Source: Desulfosoma sp. (lineage in GTDB: Bacteria; Desulfobacterota; Syntrophobacteria; Syntrophobacterales; DSM-9756). From it: 64,000 bases of DNA. The notes beneath the pieces were generated by a model that saw nothing but the letters and a program-made list of their open reading frames with translations, was not told the origin of the DNA and did not search any database. The stretch is taken from NCBI GenBank assembly GCA_037481875.1, contig JBBFKY010000001.1:124001-188000 (forward strand), read 5' to 3'. Below, piece by piece: positions 53,039 through 62,068 of the stretch (position 1 is its first letter; every line of letters starts with the position of its first letter). A program made the translations under genes and the position numbers.

Positions 53039-53716
53039 CTAGCGGACAAGATGTCCCAATCGATTCCAACGGACGAAAAATCCCTTTGGATCCAAGGTCC
53101 ACTGCCCATCCTTGTTCCAAGACCAGTAGATCACGAAGGCTTTGCCCTTGACCGCTTCGGCATTCACAAAGCCCCAAAAACGACTGTCATAGCTTTCGTC
53201 TCGATTGTCCCCCAGAACGAAGAAACTACGTTCGGGAACAACAATCGGCCCGAGATTGTCGCGCGGACTTAAAGCCGCCGGGAGCACTCTCGTGTCCGTG
53301 AAGCGAGCGTAAGGCTCATCCAAACGTTTTTCGTTGATAAAAACGGTTTTGTCCTTTATGAGGACAATATCCCCAGGTGATCCGATAACGCGTTTAATGA
53401 AATCTTTACTCGGATCCTGCGGGTACTTGAAAACGATGATATCCCCACGGCGGGGATGATCCCACTCCACGAGGTTTTTGTCCATCAAGGGCAGCTTGAT
53501 GCCGTAACGAAACTTGCTCACGAGGATATGGTCTCCGATGAGCAGAGTGGTCATCATGGAACCCGAAGGAATCTTAAAAGCTTGCACGACGAAAGCCCTA
53601 ATGAAAAGAGCCAGAAGCACCGCGATCAGGATGGCTTCAGTGTATTCACGAAGGGTGCTCTTTTTTTGGGCTCTTGACGATTCTGATTTAGAAAAAAAAC
53701 TCAACCTCGCCTCCAA
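53039..53716 (-). CDS. lepB: Signal peptidase I
   Basis: A 225-aa inner-membrane serine protease that removes Sec and Tat signal peptides in the periplasm. One N-terminal membrane helix (ILIAVLLALFIRAFVVQAF) precedes the catalytic serine region (IPSGSMMTTLLIGDHILVSK) and the lysine region (DFIKRVIGSPGD). GDNRDESYDSRFWGFV is conserved box E. It lies just upstream of the nadE fusion on the same strand, so they may share a transcript. PilM is divergent, and the 115-base spacer should hold both promoters. Confidence 0.96.
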   Translation of the reverse strand: MEARLSFFSKSESSRAQKKSTLREYTEAILIAVLLALFIRAFVVQAFKIPSGSMMTTLLIGDHILVSKFRYGIKLPLMDKNLVEWDHPRRGDIIVFKYPQDPSKDFIKRVIGSPGDIVLIKDKTVFINEKRLDEPYARFTDTRVLPAALSPRDNLGPIVVPERSFFVLGDNRDESYDSRFWGFVNAEAVKGKAFVIYWSWNKDGQWTLDPKGFFVRWNRLGHLVR

Positions 53717-53831
53717 TTGTGCCGATAACCCACATAGAGTTTCTTTCTGTTTGTGTGTTGGAAAGGCTTGATGGTAAATAACAAAAAACGGTGAGTGTCA
53801 ACGCCAAAGTGTACAGGGGGCCGCGAGGCGC

Positions 53832-54887
53832 ATGTTCCGAAAACGAAAAGATCTGGTCGGCGTCGATGTGGGGTCGTATGCGGTCAAGATGGTGCAGATC
53901 AGTGAGGGGAAAACCGGGCATAAACTGGAAAATCTGGGCATGGCCCTGGTGCCCCACGAAGCCGTCCTGGAAGGGCGTATTGAAAGGCCCGAAATTGTTG
54001 CAGACATTCTGCGAAAATTGGCCAAGAATCTGAAAATCAAGCCGGGTCCCATTGCTGCTTCTGTATCGGGCTATGAGGTCATGATCAGGAAGATTGAAAT
54101 GCCTACCATGACAGAACAAGAACTGAGCGCTCGGCTTCGCCAAGAAATCGCCCAGTATGTGCCCTATCAATTGGACGAAGTGAATGTGGATTACGAGATT
54201 CTGGATGTGTCCAAGGGGCGTGCCAAGTTTATGGATGTGCTTCTCGTGGCGGCCAAAAAGGAGGCTGTGGCGTCCTATGCGAGCATGCTACGCACGGCCG
54301 GGTTTGAGCCCGTGATCATTGATGTGGACTATTTTGCCCTAAGTAATGCCTTTGAAGCGACCTACGGGGTTTTTGCGGAAGAAAACATAGCCTTGATGGA
54401 TATTGGGGCTTCCAAGACCACCATGACCATTGTCCAGACGGGACGGCCCCTTTTTACCAGGGACATGACCTTCGGCGGCCACAGTATGACTCACCGAATC
54501 GCCACGGAGCTTGAAATTCCGTTGGAAAACGCCGAGAGAATCAAGTTGGGGCTTGGCGCGGACAGTGTGGATCGAACCCGTCTTGAAAAAGCCTTTGTGG
54601 AAACGTTGACCGAATGGACGACGGATATCAAAAGGGCCCTGGACTTTTTCTTCACACATATTCCCGAAGCCAAATTGCACAAGCTTTTCCTTAGCGGTGG
54701 GTCGGCGAGAATTCCCGGCCTGGAAAAATTCCTGGAAGCCGAACTCGGTATTCCCACCCAGGTATGCAATCCCTTGCAGCATCTTGAGGTGGATGCGGGA
54801 CGTTTTGATCAGGCATATCTGGAACAGATCGGCCCTCAGATGACCATCGGCCTCGGACTCGCACTCAGGAGAGCAGGGGACAAATGA
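53832..54887 (+). CDS. pilM: Type IV pilus assembly protein PilM
   Basis: A 351-aa actin-like cytoplasmic protein that anchors the pilus alignment complex. LVGVDVGSYAVKMVQISE opens the ATPase fold, IALMDIGASKTTMTIVQTGR gives the second phosphate loop, and LFLSGGSARIPGLEKFLEAE gives the adenosine loop. GAGG precedes the ATG. It begins a pilM-N-O-Q run with a 4-base ATGA overlap into pilN. Confidence 0.96.
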   Translation: MFRKRKDLVGVDVGSYAVKMVQISEGKTGHKLENLGMALVPHEAVLEGRIERPEIVADILRKLAKNLKIKPGPIAASVSGYEVMIRKIEMPTMTEQELSARLRQEIAQYVPYQLDEVNVDYEILDVSKGRAKFMDVLLVAAKKEAVASYASMLRTAGFEPVIIDVDYFALSNAFEATYGVFAEENIALMDIGASKTTMTIVQTGRPLFTRDMTFGGHSMTHRIATELEIPLENAERIKLGLGADSVDRTRLEKAFVETLTEWTTDIKRALDFFFTHIPEAKLHKLFLSGGSARIPGLEKFLEAELGIPTQVCNPLQHLEVDAGRFDQAYLEQIGPQMTIGLGLALRRAGDK

Positions 54888-55537
54888 TCCGCATCAACCT
54901 TCTGCCTGCGGAAAAAAAGCCGGTTCGAAGCACCGCACGTCAATACCTTCTCCTTTATGTCTTGTGTGTGGCTGTGACGGGGGCGGCTATCGGTTTCGTG
55001 TGGTACAATCAAGCAGGAAATATTGAAAAGTTGCAACGCCGAGAATCGGAACTCAAGGCGGAAGCCGCCAAGTACGCCAAATACGAAAAAGTTCTTCAAG
55101 ACCTCACAAAACAAAAAGAACTTATTCAGAAGAAAAAGGAAGTCATTCAAGGCCTCGAAAGGGACAGGGACAAGATGGCTCGAGTCCTTGCCCTTTTAAG
55201 CCTGTGGGTCCCCGCGGACAAAGTCTGGTTTGAGACGGTCACCGTCACCGGTGATAAGGTCGATGTGGCTGGGATCGCTCTAAGCGACGAGAGCGTTGCG
55301 GAATTTATGAGAAACCTCGAGCAATCTCCCTTTGTAGTGCGCGGCAGCGTCATTTTGGCCTATTCAAAGCAGACGTCCTTGGGAGACCGAAAGCTCAGGG
55401 ATTATCGGTTGACCTGGTCTCTGGTTCCCTATTCTCGCGTCAAGGAATCCTTGGCGCAAAAAGACCAAGGACAGGGAAGCGCGGAATCCCCAGGGACGTC
55501 TCCTCAGCCGACGCCACAGGAAAAACCTCAAGGCTGA
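54884..55537 (+). CDS. pilN: Type IV pilus assembly protein PilN
   Basis: A 217-aa inner-membrane protein with a short cytoplasmic N-terminus (IRINLLPAEKKPVRSTARQY) that binds PilM. One membrane helix (LLLYVLCVAVTGAAIGFVWY), a coiled coil, and a periplasmic ferredoxin-like domain (ETVTVTGDKVDVAGIALSDE) follow. A proline- and glutamine-rich tail ends the protein. It overlaps pilM by 4 bases and precedes pilO by 15. Confidence 0.94.
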   Translation: MIRINLLPAEKKPVRSTARQYLLLYVLCVAVTGAAIGFVWYNQAGNIEKLQRRESELKAEAAKYAKYEKVLQDLTKQKELIQKKKEVIQGLERDRDKMARVLALLSLWVPADKVWFETVTVTGDKVDVAGIALSDESVAEFMRNLEQSPFVVRGSVILAYSKQTSLGDRKLRDYRLTWSLVPYSRVKESLAQKDQGQGSAESPGTSPQPTPQEKPQG

Positions 55538-55552
55538 CCCTCGGAGGCGGGC

Positions 55553-56164
55553 ATGAAAAAGATCTCTCTTCCCATAGAGGCCATTGAGGCGAAGGTTGAC
55601 GAACTGCCTGTGGTCCAGCGGATCCTGGTGCTCGTTATCACGGTGTTGGTTCTGGCGGCGGCCTTTTATTATTTCAAATACGATCCTCAACAAAAGCAGA
55701 TTCAGCAACTTCGCTCCAGTATTCAAAGCCAGGAGACACGAATCGCCACGTTAAAGAAATACGCTGCAGAAGCCGAAAAATTGACACAAGAAGTGCAAAA
55801 AGCCGAGGAAGAACTCGCCGCCATGCTCAAACTGCTTCCCGACCAGAGAGAGATTCCGGCGCTGCTGGAGACCGTGTCCCAAATCGGGGCCCAGGAGGGA
55901 CTGGAAAATTTACTGTTTCAGCCTCTTCCCGAAGTCCCTCATGAATTTCACGCAACGATACCGGTGCGCTTAGATCTGGTGGGGCGCTACCATCAACTGG
56001 GGTTGTTTCTGGACAGGATCAGTCGTTTGGGGCGCATTATTCAGGTGGACAATTTGGCCTTGAAAAGGCGCAGCGATTCCTCGGTGCAGGTTTCGTGTAA
56101 CTTTGCAACGTACCGCTTCTTAGAGGAACATGAAAGAAAGAAGCCGGAACCCAAGAAGAAATGA
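55553..56164 (+). CDS. pilO: Type IV pilus assembly protein PilO
   Basis: A 203-aa inner-membrane protein with one helix (ILVLVITVLVLAAAFYYF), a coiled coil and a periplasmic ferredoxin-like domain (FLDRISRLGRIIQVDNLALK). It forms a heterodimer with PilN. CGGAGG lies shortly before the ATG. No pilP-like lipoprotein gene follows: pilQ begins about 90 bases later, and that gap holds no frame of that size. Confidence 0.94.
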   Translation: MKKISLPIEAIEAKVDELPVVQRILVLVITVLVLAAAFYYFKYDPQQKQIQQLRSSIQSQETRIATLKKYAAEAEKLTQEVQKAEEELAAMLKLLPDQREIPALLETVSQIGAQEGLENLLFQPLPEVPHEFHATIPVRLDLVGRYHQLGLFLDRISRLGRIIQVDNLALKRRSDSSVQVSCNFATYRFLEEHERKKPEPKKK

Positions 56165-56254
56165 TTGCGAGGAAGGCGAAGCGATTCCAGGTCAACTTAA
56201 ATCAAAGAGCGCAGAACAGATCGGGTGGAGACACAAAAAACAGGACGGGAGATC

Positions 56255-58051
56255 ATGAAGCTTTGGAATTGGCCCAAAATTCTCATCGCGAGCGCCACGG
56301 CGTCGATGGCGGTCACCGTGCTCCTGATGTCCTGGGCGGTGGCACAAGCTCCGCCGGCCGAGGGCCGTGTGAAGGTCTTCGGGGTTCAAGCCAAAGATTT
56401 TCCTGACCGCACAGAGGTCATGGTGATCACGGACAGGCCTCCTTTTCAGTACCGAGCCTTGCGGCAGGGGGACAGAAGTTTTCAAATTATTATGCAGGGA
56501 GTGGTCACCTCGCTGGGATCAGGCTCCGTGCCCACAGCGTCTAAGCGCGTCGGTTCCATGAGAGTGACAATGGACGATTTGGGGAGTTTTACGATTTTCG
56601 GCCGGATGGCTTCGGAAATCGAAAGGCTGGAAAGTTCCGCCGAAGAAGGCCGTTTGGTGGTCCGCGTGTATCCTCGAGAGGGCCGAGAAACAAGATCGTT
56701 GGAAGCATCTCCCGGTCTGGTTCCTAAAGAACGAGAAACCATCTCCACCAAGGATCTCAAAGAGCCCTCGGATTTCACCCCTAACATGGCTAAACCCGAA
56801 CCAGGTGAAGCGATCGTCGGGAAAAGTTATCAAGGCAAACCTATCAGCCTGGATCTGCAAGATGCGGACTTGACCAATGTGCTCAGGCTTTTGGCCGATG
56901 TAAGCGGCATGAATATTGTCGTGGAGCCCGATGTGAGCGGCAAGGTGACCCTGAAGGTGGAAAACATTCCATGGGACCAGGTTTTGGATATGGTCTTGAT
57001 GATGAACCGACTGGGTCGTGAAGAAGTAGGCGGCGTCATACGCATCGCCAAGGAGGACAAGCTCAAGCAGGAGATGAGAGAGCGGGAGGAACGCATCAAG
57101 GCGGAACAGCAATTGTTGAAAGCGAAAAAGGATTTGGGGGACTTGGACACGGCTTACCTCCAGATCAACTATTCCGATCCAAGTGAGATTGCTGCCAAGA
57201 TTTCCGAAATCAAGAGTGCGGACGGGAAGATCAGTGTCGATCAGCGCACGGGAACGATCTTGTACACCGATTATCCAGCCCGCATTGCTGCAGCTAAGGG
57301 GATTATCAGACGTCTTGACATACCTACGAAACAAGTGCTTATAGAAGCGCGGATCGTGCAGCTGAGCACCAAGGCCTCAAGGGATTTGGGCGTGCAGTGG
57401 GGATTTTCTTTGAACAAAACGACGGATCATCAGATCAATACGAGCTACGCCGTGAACCATCCTGTTTCCGGGTCATCCACAGCGAGCCTCGCGATCGGAA
57501 AACTTGTGGGTACCACCCTGTGGAACTTAGATGTACGTCTTCTCGCGGCAGAACAAGCGGGAAAAGGAAAAATCATTTCGGCTCCTCGCGTTTTGACCAT
57601 GAACCACGTGAAAGCCACCATCTCTCAAGGCACCCAGATTCCTTATCAGGCCCAGAGCGAAGACGGCATTTCAACCGAGTTTAAAGATGCGACCTTGGAA
57701 CTTGCCGTCACGCCTCACGTGACCGCGGATGGGCGAGTTCGGCTGCAGATTCAGGCGAAAAAAGAGGCTCCCAATTACGCTCTGGTGATTCCGGGTCAGC
57801 CCCCGGCCATCGATAGCCGCAAGGTGGACACGGAACTCCTTGTGGATGACGGCGCGACGGTGGTCATTGGAGGCATCATGGAAGAAAGCGAATCCGATTC
57901 GGAGAGCCGAACGCCCGGCGTGCACAAGGTACCAGTGCTGGGTCATTTGTTTAAGTCCAAGTCTGTGAGTACGGAAAAGAACGAACTGTTGATTTTTATC
58001 AACCCGCAGATTGTCGATCTTCCCAGAGGCACGGTTCAAGCCGGATCCTAG
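56255..58051 (+). CDS. pilQ: Type IV pilus secretin PilQ
   Basis: A secretin of about 598 aa that forms the outer-membrane pore. The N-terminal signal peptide (ILIASATASMAVTVLLMSWA) has an AQA cleavage site. Residues about 40-150 are an AMIN-like domain, then an STN/N0 domain (LDLQDADLTNVLRLLADVSG) and N1. The secretin core (RLDIPTKQVLIEARIVQLST, LLVDDGATVVIGGIMEES, VPVLGHLFKSKSVSTEKNEL) follows. I chose the ATG at 56255 (GGACGGGAG upstream); a GTG at 56225 is an alternative. PilQ is somewhat short because it carries one AMIN-like domain. Confidence 0.95.
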   Translation: MKLWNWPKILIASATASMAVTVLLMSWAVAQAPPAEGRVKVFGVQAKDFPDRTEVMVITDRPPFQYRALRQGDRSFQIIMQGVVTSLGSGSVPTASKRVGSMRVTMDDLGSFTIFGRMASEIERLESSAEEGRLVVRVYPREGRETRSLEASPGLVPKERETISTKDLKEPSDFTPNMAKPEPGEAIVGKSYQGKPISLDLQDADLTNVLRLLADVSGMNIVVEPDVSGKVTLKVENIPWDQVLDMVLMMNRLGREEVGGVIRIAKEDKLKQEMREREERIKAEQQLLKAKKDLGDLDTAYLQINYSDPSEIAAKISEIKSADGKISVDQRTGTILYTDYPARIAAAKGIIRRLDIPTKQVLIEARIVQLSTKASRDLGVQWGFSLNKTTDHQINTSYAVNHPVSGSSTASLAIGKLVGTTLWNLDVRLLAAEQAGKGKIISAPRVLTMNHVKATISQGTQIPYQAQSEDGISTEFKDATLELAVTPHVTADGRVRLQIQAKKEAPNYALVIPGQPPAIDSRKVDTELLVDDGATVVIGGIMEESESDSESRTPGVHKVPVLGHLFKSKSVSTEKNELLIFINPQIVDLPRGTVQAGS

Positions 58052-58086
58052 AGAAACACGGGAACGGAAGGAGTAGGCCGGTTACG

Positions 58087-58785
58087 ATGAAACGAGTGGG
58101 TTTGCGGATGCGCTGTGCCATGACGACTCGCCATGGTTTCTGGATGGTTCTGGTATGGATGACTCTGGTGGCGGTTGGATGCACGCTACAAGGTCCGTCA
58201 CCCCAAAGTCAAATGCAGAGCAAGGGCCTTCAAGGACTGGATAAAGCGGCCGAGGAGCGGTATCGGCCTTTTGAGGATCTTAAACCTGTCCGCATTGACT
58301 ACCTTAGACCCGCTGAAGAAGTGGAATTTGCGGAGCTTTTTGTCTACAAGGAAAAAAGGCGTCTGTATGTTATGGACGGCGATGTGCTTGTGCGCAATTA
58401 TCCCATAGGTTTGGGCAAGAACCCAAAAGGGGATAAGAAATGCGAAGGGGACGGAAGAACTCCGGAAGGAAGCTTTTTTATCTGTTTTAAAAACCCTCGA
58501 AGCCGGTTTTTTAAATCACTTGCTTTGTCCTACCCCACGCAGCGGCATGCCGAACAGGCTTTCGCAGCGGGTTTGATTTCGCCTACCCAGTACCGAGACA
58601 TCATTTTGGCTTTGGACCGACTGTTGCAACCGCCGTGGGACACGCCCCTTGGAGGAGCCATTTACATTCACGGCGGAGGAGCCCATGGAGATTGGACAGA
58701 CGGATGCATCGCGCTTTATAATAGTGATGTGGAGGAATTGTATGTCATGGCCGATCGGGGCACACGTGTCCATGTGCGCCCCTAA
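58087..58785 (+). CDS. L,D-transpeptidase (YkuD) lipoprotein
   Basis: A 232-aa exported enzyme that forms 3-3 cross-links in peptidoglycan or attaches proteins to it. The basic N-terminus and hydrophobic segment end in AVGC, a possible lipobox. The YkuD catalytic motif appears as IYIHGGGAHGDWTDGCIAL, with the HGG histidine and the DGC cysteine. LFVYKEKRRLYVMDGD gives the start of the catalytic domain. It lies 36 bases after pilQ. Export to the periplasm and membrane anchoring are inferred. Confidence 0.9.
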   Translation: MKRVGLRMRCAMTTRHGFWMVLVWMTLVAVGCTLQGPSPQSQMQSKGLQGLDKAAEERYRPFEDLKPVRIDYLRPAEEVEFAELFVYKEKRRLYVMDGDVLVRNYPIGLGKNPKGDKKCEGDGRTPEGSFFICFKNPRSRFFKSLALSYPTQRHAEQAFAAGLISPTQYRDIILALDRLLQPPWDTPLGGAIYIHGGGAHGDWTDGCIALYNSDVEELYVMADRGTRVHVRP

Positions 58786-58814
58786 GGCTTCGTTGTTGAG
58801 AAATCGCGCCGCTT

Positions 58815-59210
58815 TCAGCGCCACCAGCGACGGCGTTCTTCCCATTCTCGAAAAGCCTTGGCGACCACCAAGTCAGCAAAACGGGGATTTCCTAAGTAGT
58901 TCCGGTTTGTCTTTAAGAAATCTTCCTTGAGGTCTTGAAAGGCGCGGTCTTTTTCGTTTTCATCGATAAAATGCCGGGCTTTCTGATGCCGATAGAGGAG
59001 CGGATTGCCGTTTTCTCGCACAAATTCTTCCACGAGATCTTTATCAGGGTTGAGTTTTTCCAGAATGTTGGGGGTTAAGGGGATGGGGATTTCCATCATG
59101 GCTTCCACGTACCAACGGTCTCCCGCCAGTTTTCTGGATCGATCGTAGATGCGCAACTCTAGGTTGTTGGGCAAGGTCAATGTTTCCACGGGGTCCTGTT
59201 TCGCGCTCAT
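58815..59210 (-). CDS. Conserved small protein of unknown function
   Basis: A 131-aa protein. It has a beta-rich N-terminus (LTLPNNLELRIYDRSRKLAG, then DRWYVEAMMEIPIPL) followed by a charged helical part that ends EWEERRRWWR. GGAGGCG precedes the ATG at 59210; the longer frame to 59249 is not needed. I do not recognise a family. It is convergent with the L,D-transpeptidase gene and divergent from porG, so it stands alone. Confidence 0.7.
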   Translation of the reverse strand: MSAKQDPVETLTLPNNLELRIYDRSRKLAGDRWYVEAMMEIPIPLTPNILEKLNPDKDLVEEFVRENGNPLLYRHQKARHFIDENEKDRAFQDLKEDFLKTNRNYLGNPRFADLVVAKAFREWEERRRWWR

Positions 59211-59403
59211 TGTTTCGCCTCCTTGTCCATGGCTTGTGCGGGATCTCATTTACAGGAAGCCCCTGCCTTGTGACAAGGACCAAGAGCATCTGGACATTTG
59301 GCAGACATTGACCTGATGCCGGAAAGAGGGTAAGAGAACGCGTCATGCTGGAAAAGGCTTTAAGGGTGGATTTAACTGAAAGAGGGACGTCGAGGGCTCA
59401 AGG

Positions 59404-60000
59404 ATGACGAAAAGGAAATACATTCAGGTGCGCTGGCATGGTCGAGGTGGTCAAGGTGCCGTTACAGCCGCCATGATTCTTGCCGAAGCGGCCTTTGAGG
59501 AAGGCTACCAAGGGGTGACAGCGGCTCCTTTTTTCGGAGCCGAAAGACGAGGGGCGCCTGTCATTGCCACCAATCGTTTTTCCTGGAAACCGATTCGCAC
59601 TTATTCCTTGGTAGTCCAGCCGGACATCGTGGTTGTCTTGGACGAAACCCTGTTAGACGTGGTGGATGTGAGCGCGGGCCTTACATCAGATGGGTTAATT
59701 GTCATCAATACGGCCAGGCCTCCTGAAGAGTTTCATTTCAGAGAAACTTTCACGGTGGCCACAACCAATGCCACGGCCTGTGCCAAGGAAGCGGGACTTG
59801 TTGTTTCAGGCGCGGTCATTTCCAACACGGCCATCTTAGGCGGATTTTCCCGAGCTTCCGGATTGGTGAGCCTACAAAGCTTGGAAAAAGCTCTAGGGTA
59901 TCACTTTCACGGGGACGCCCTGGAACGCAATCGCCAAGGGGCTCGCCTGGCTTACGAAAGAACAAGGATTCTTGGAGAATGTCGCTTGGAGTGCGCCTAG
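59404..60000 (+). CDS. porG: 2-oxoacid:ferredoxin oxidoreductase, gamma subunit
   Basis: A 198-aa subunit of a multi-subunit pyruvate/2-oxoacid:ferredoxin oxidoreductase. VRWHGRGGQGAVTAAMILAE, APFFGAERRGAPVIATNRF and VLDETLLDVVDV are characteristic. It contributes to CoA binding. The delta gene follows 48 bases later, but the alpha and beta genes that normally accompany it are absent: the next gene is a methyltransferase on the other strand. Confidence 0.93.
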   Translation: MTKRKYIQVRWHGRGGQGAVTAAMILAEAAFEEGYQGVTAAPFFGAERRGAPVIATNRFSWKPIRTYSLVVQPDIVVVLDETLLDVVDVSAGLTSDGLIVINTARPPEEFHFRETFTVATTNATACAKEAGLVVSGAVISNTAILGGFSRASGLVSLQSLEKALGYHFHGDALERNRQGARLAYERTRILGECRLECA

Positions 60001-60048
60001 AGCGTTGCCCTTGAAATGTTTCTTTTATTTGAAAGGATGGAAATAGGC

Positions 60049-60336
60049 ATGGTGGAGCCTAGAAAAGACCCGTTTACTTATACCCATTCTTCGGCCTGTG
60101 AGGGCGAAGGAGGACGGACGGGAGATTGGCGATCGGAAAAACCCGTCATCGATCCGGAAAAATGTACACCCACAAAAAACCAAAAGCCTTCGTGCTTTTT
60201 GTGTTGGCTTTATTGTCCTGAAGGGGTCATTTCACGAAGCATTCCCGTAACGATTAACTATGAGTATTGCAAGGGGTGTGGCATTTGTGCGGAGGAATGC
60301 CCGACCCGAGCCATACGCATGGAGCCTGAAGAGTAA
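60049..60336 (+). CDS. porD: 2-oxoacid:ferredoxin oxidoreductase, delta (ferredoxin) subunit
   Basis: A 95-aa ferredoxin-like subunit carrying two 4Fe-4S clusters. The second motif is regular (CKGCGICAEECP). The first reads KCTPTKNQKPSCFLCWLYCP: the first cysteine is 10 residues from the second instead of 3. TGDWRSEKPVIDPEKC precedes it, as in PorD proteins. I chose the ATG at 60049 with GAAAGGATGG upstream; 60016 gives 11 extra residues. Without alpha and beta genes here, it must serve subunits encoded elsewhere. Confidence 0.9.
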   Translation: MVEPRKDPFTYTHSSACEGEGGRTGDWRSEKPVIDPEKCTPTKNQKPSCFLCWLYCPEGVISRSIPVTINYEYCKGCGICAEECPTRAIRMEPEE

Positions 60337-60343
60337 GTGGGAT

Positions 60344-61120
60344 TCATGAAGGCTTGCGAGCCCGAATGATTTCCCTCCACAAAGGTTCCAGCTCACAGTC
60401 TTTGCTAAGAATTTGCACATCTACAAGACCAGCGTTTTGCAGCATCCTAGAGAGCTCTTGTTCGTCAAGAGCTCCATTGACACACCACAGCCAACCTTCC
60501 GGGGTTGATCCCCATTGGGCAGGAAGAGGTCCCGTTCGGACAAGATCCGCCATCAGAAAATTTCCTGACCTTTTCAAAACCCTAAAGACCTCTTGGAGCA
60601 AAACATCCTTTTGCTCAAAAAGGTTGAAAACACCGTTCATAAGCACCACATCGAAGACTTCGTTCCCAAAAGGGACGGCTTCCGCATCGGCTCGAACCCA
60701 AAAGATGGAAGCCTTTCCAGGGCCGTGCAGGGCCTGCTCACAATCCATGAAAGCTTTGCCTTGTACCAGGGCTTCTTCGACCACATCCACATTGACCAGG
60801 AAAGAGCCATCACCGGCCCTTCCAAAAGCCAAGAAAAAGGTATCCATACCCACGCCGGAACCCAGGTTCAGGATTTTTGAACCCTCAAGATGTTTGACGG
60901 AAATCCAAGGCAGAAGATGACCACAGGGAAAAAAACGGGCCCATAAAGCGTATGGAAATCGGTGCACAAGGCGCAGGTCATAACCGAGATGACATGCCAA
61001 GTCCTTGCCTTGCACAATAGGTAGGTCTGGATCGACACCTTCCTGATAGAGCCGACGGTAAGCTTGCTGCACATAACCTTTGGTGTTTCTTGTTGATTGA
61101 GACATGTGTGTTTTGTCCAC
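60344..61120 (-). CDS. Class I SAM-dependent methyltransferase
   Basis: A 258-aa cytoplasmic methyltransferase. ILNLGSGVGMDTFFLAFGRA is motif I, ADAEAVPFGNEVFDVVLMNG is the motif II/III region, and QEVFRVLKRSGNFLMADLVR is the conserved post-motif. The layout resembles ArsM/UbiE-type enzymes, but the cysteines required by ArsM are not clearly present, so the substrate is unknown. Its stop lies 8 bases from the convergent porD stop. Confidence 0.88.
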   Translation of the reverse strand: MDKTHMSQSTRNTKGYVQQAYRRLYQEGVDPDLPIVQGKDLACHLGYDLRLVHRFPYALWARFFPCGHLLPWISVKHLEGSKILNLGSGVGMDTFFLAFGRAGDGSFLVNVDVVEEALVQGKAFMDCEQALHGPGKASIFWVRADAEAVPFGNEVFDVVLMNGVFNLFEQKDVLLQEVFRVLKRSGNFLMADLVRTGPLPAQWGSTPEGWLWCVNGALDEQELSRMLQNAGLVDVQILSKDCELEPLWREIIRARKPS

Positions 61121-61205
61121 CGTTGTCAGTTCAAAGTGGGCATGCTAAATACAACTAAACAGGGTAGCGGCGCAGTGTCTCCAAGAGCATAAGGGGGAAG
61201 AGAAA

Positions 61206-61493
61206 ATGGCTGTGCGAGTGATCATCGAACGGATTGTGGACCCTGACAAGGAACTGGTGTTACAGCACAAGCTGGTGGAACTTCGGGCCAAGGCAATGCA
61301 GAGTGGAGGGTACATCTCCGGAGAGACTCTGCGTGCCGTCAATAATCCACAAAAATTTCTCGTCATCAGCACCTGGGCCAGTTTTGATGACTGGAAAGCC
61401 TGGGAAAAAAACCCTGAACGGGAACGCCTGCAAAAAGAAATCGATGCGCTGCTTCGAGCCCCGGCAAGAGTGGAAGTGTACACTTACGCATGA
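61206..61493 (+). CDS. Antibiotic biosynthesis monooxygenase (ABM) domain protein
   Basis: A 95-aa ferredoxin-like fold protein. VRVIIERIVDPDKE opens the fold, FLVISTWASFDDWKAWEKNP is the classical ABM segment, and EVYTYA ends it. Family members include heme-degrading enzymes and quinol monooxygenases; many have no known activity. GGGGGAAG precedes the ATG. The 3' end overlaps the convergent queH gene by 10 bases. Confidence 0.88.
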   Translation: MAVRVIIERIVDPDKELVLQHKLVELRAKAMQSGGYISGETLRAVNNPQKFLVISTWASFDDWKAWEKNPERERLQKEIDALLRAPARVEVYTYA

Positions 61494-62050
61494 CGCTCTT
61501 TTGTCTTTGGAAGAAATCGATCGCGTTCGCTGTACACGCAGCCGCAGTACTGTTGCCGATAAAGGCCCATGGCGACGGCTTTTTGTTGCCCTTCCGCCCA
61601 GCCTTTTCGAAAATCTTCATAAAGAAAGGGAATCGAAAAGGCTGAGGCGGCCTGCTCACCGATATGACGCACGAGATCGTGATTCTGTCGCTTGCTGTAA
61701 AGAAGTGTCGAGGTAAAGGCATCAAAGCCGCTTTTTTTAGCCAGCCGTGCCGCTGCTTCAAGCCTTCTGCTGTAACAATACAGGCAGCGACGGTTTTCCC
61801 GAAAAGCGGTCTGCCGAAAAAATTCCTCCAGCTCATAATCCTCTCGAACAATTATTGGAACATCAAATGAAGCGCTCACCATGCGAGCCGTTTTCAGGCG
61901 TCTTTGCCACTCCTGGTAGGGCTGAATGTGGGGATTGTAGAAGTAGGCGTGCACCTTCCAGCCTTCTGAAACGAGAAAATCCAGAGGATAGATCAGACAG
62001 GGACCGCAACAGGCGTGAACCAGAATCCTTTTTGTATCTTTAGGCTTCAC
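61484..62050 (-). CDS. queH: Epoxyqueuosine reductase QueH
   Basis: A 188-aa iron-sulfur enzyme that reduces epoxyqueuosine to queuosine in tRNA, the last step of queuosine synthesis. HACCGPCLIYPLDFL, RCLYCYSRRLEAAARLA and YRQQYCGCVYSE supply the conserved cysteines. The start is GTG at 62050, with AAGGAAAG upstream. The gene lies 18 bases after mpl. QueH is the cobalamin-independent counterpart of QueG. Confidence 0.94.
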   Translation of the reverse strand: MKPKDTKRILVHACCGPCLIYPLDFLVSEGWKVHAYFYNPHIQPYQEWQRRLKTARMVSASFDVPIIVREDYELEEFFRQTAFRENRRCLYCYSRRLEAAARLAKKSGFDAFTSTLLYSKRQNHDLVRHIGEQAASAFSIPFLYEDFRKGWAEGQQKAVAMGLYRQQYCGCVYSERDRFLPKTKERHA

Positions 62051-62068
62051 GGCTCTTTCCTTATTTGT

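Noticed and set aside
59308-59342. TTGACC-N17-TAAGAG as a porG promoter
   Set aside because: The -10 is poor and no other support was found.
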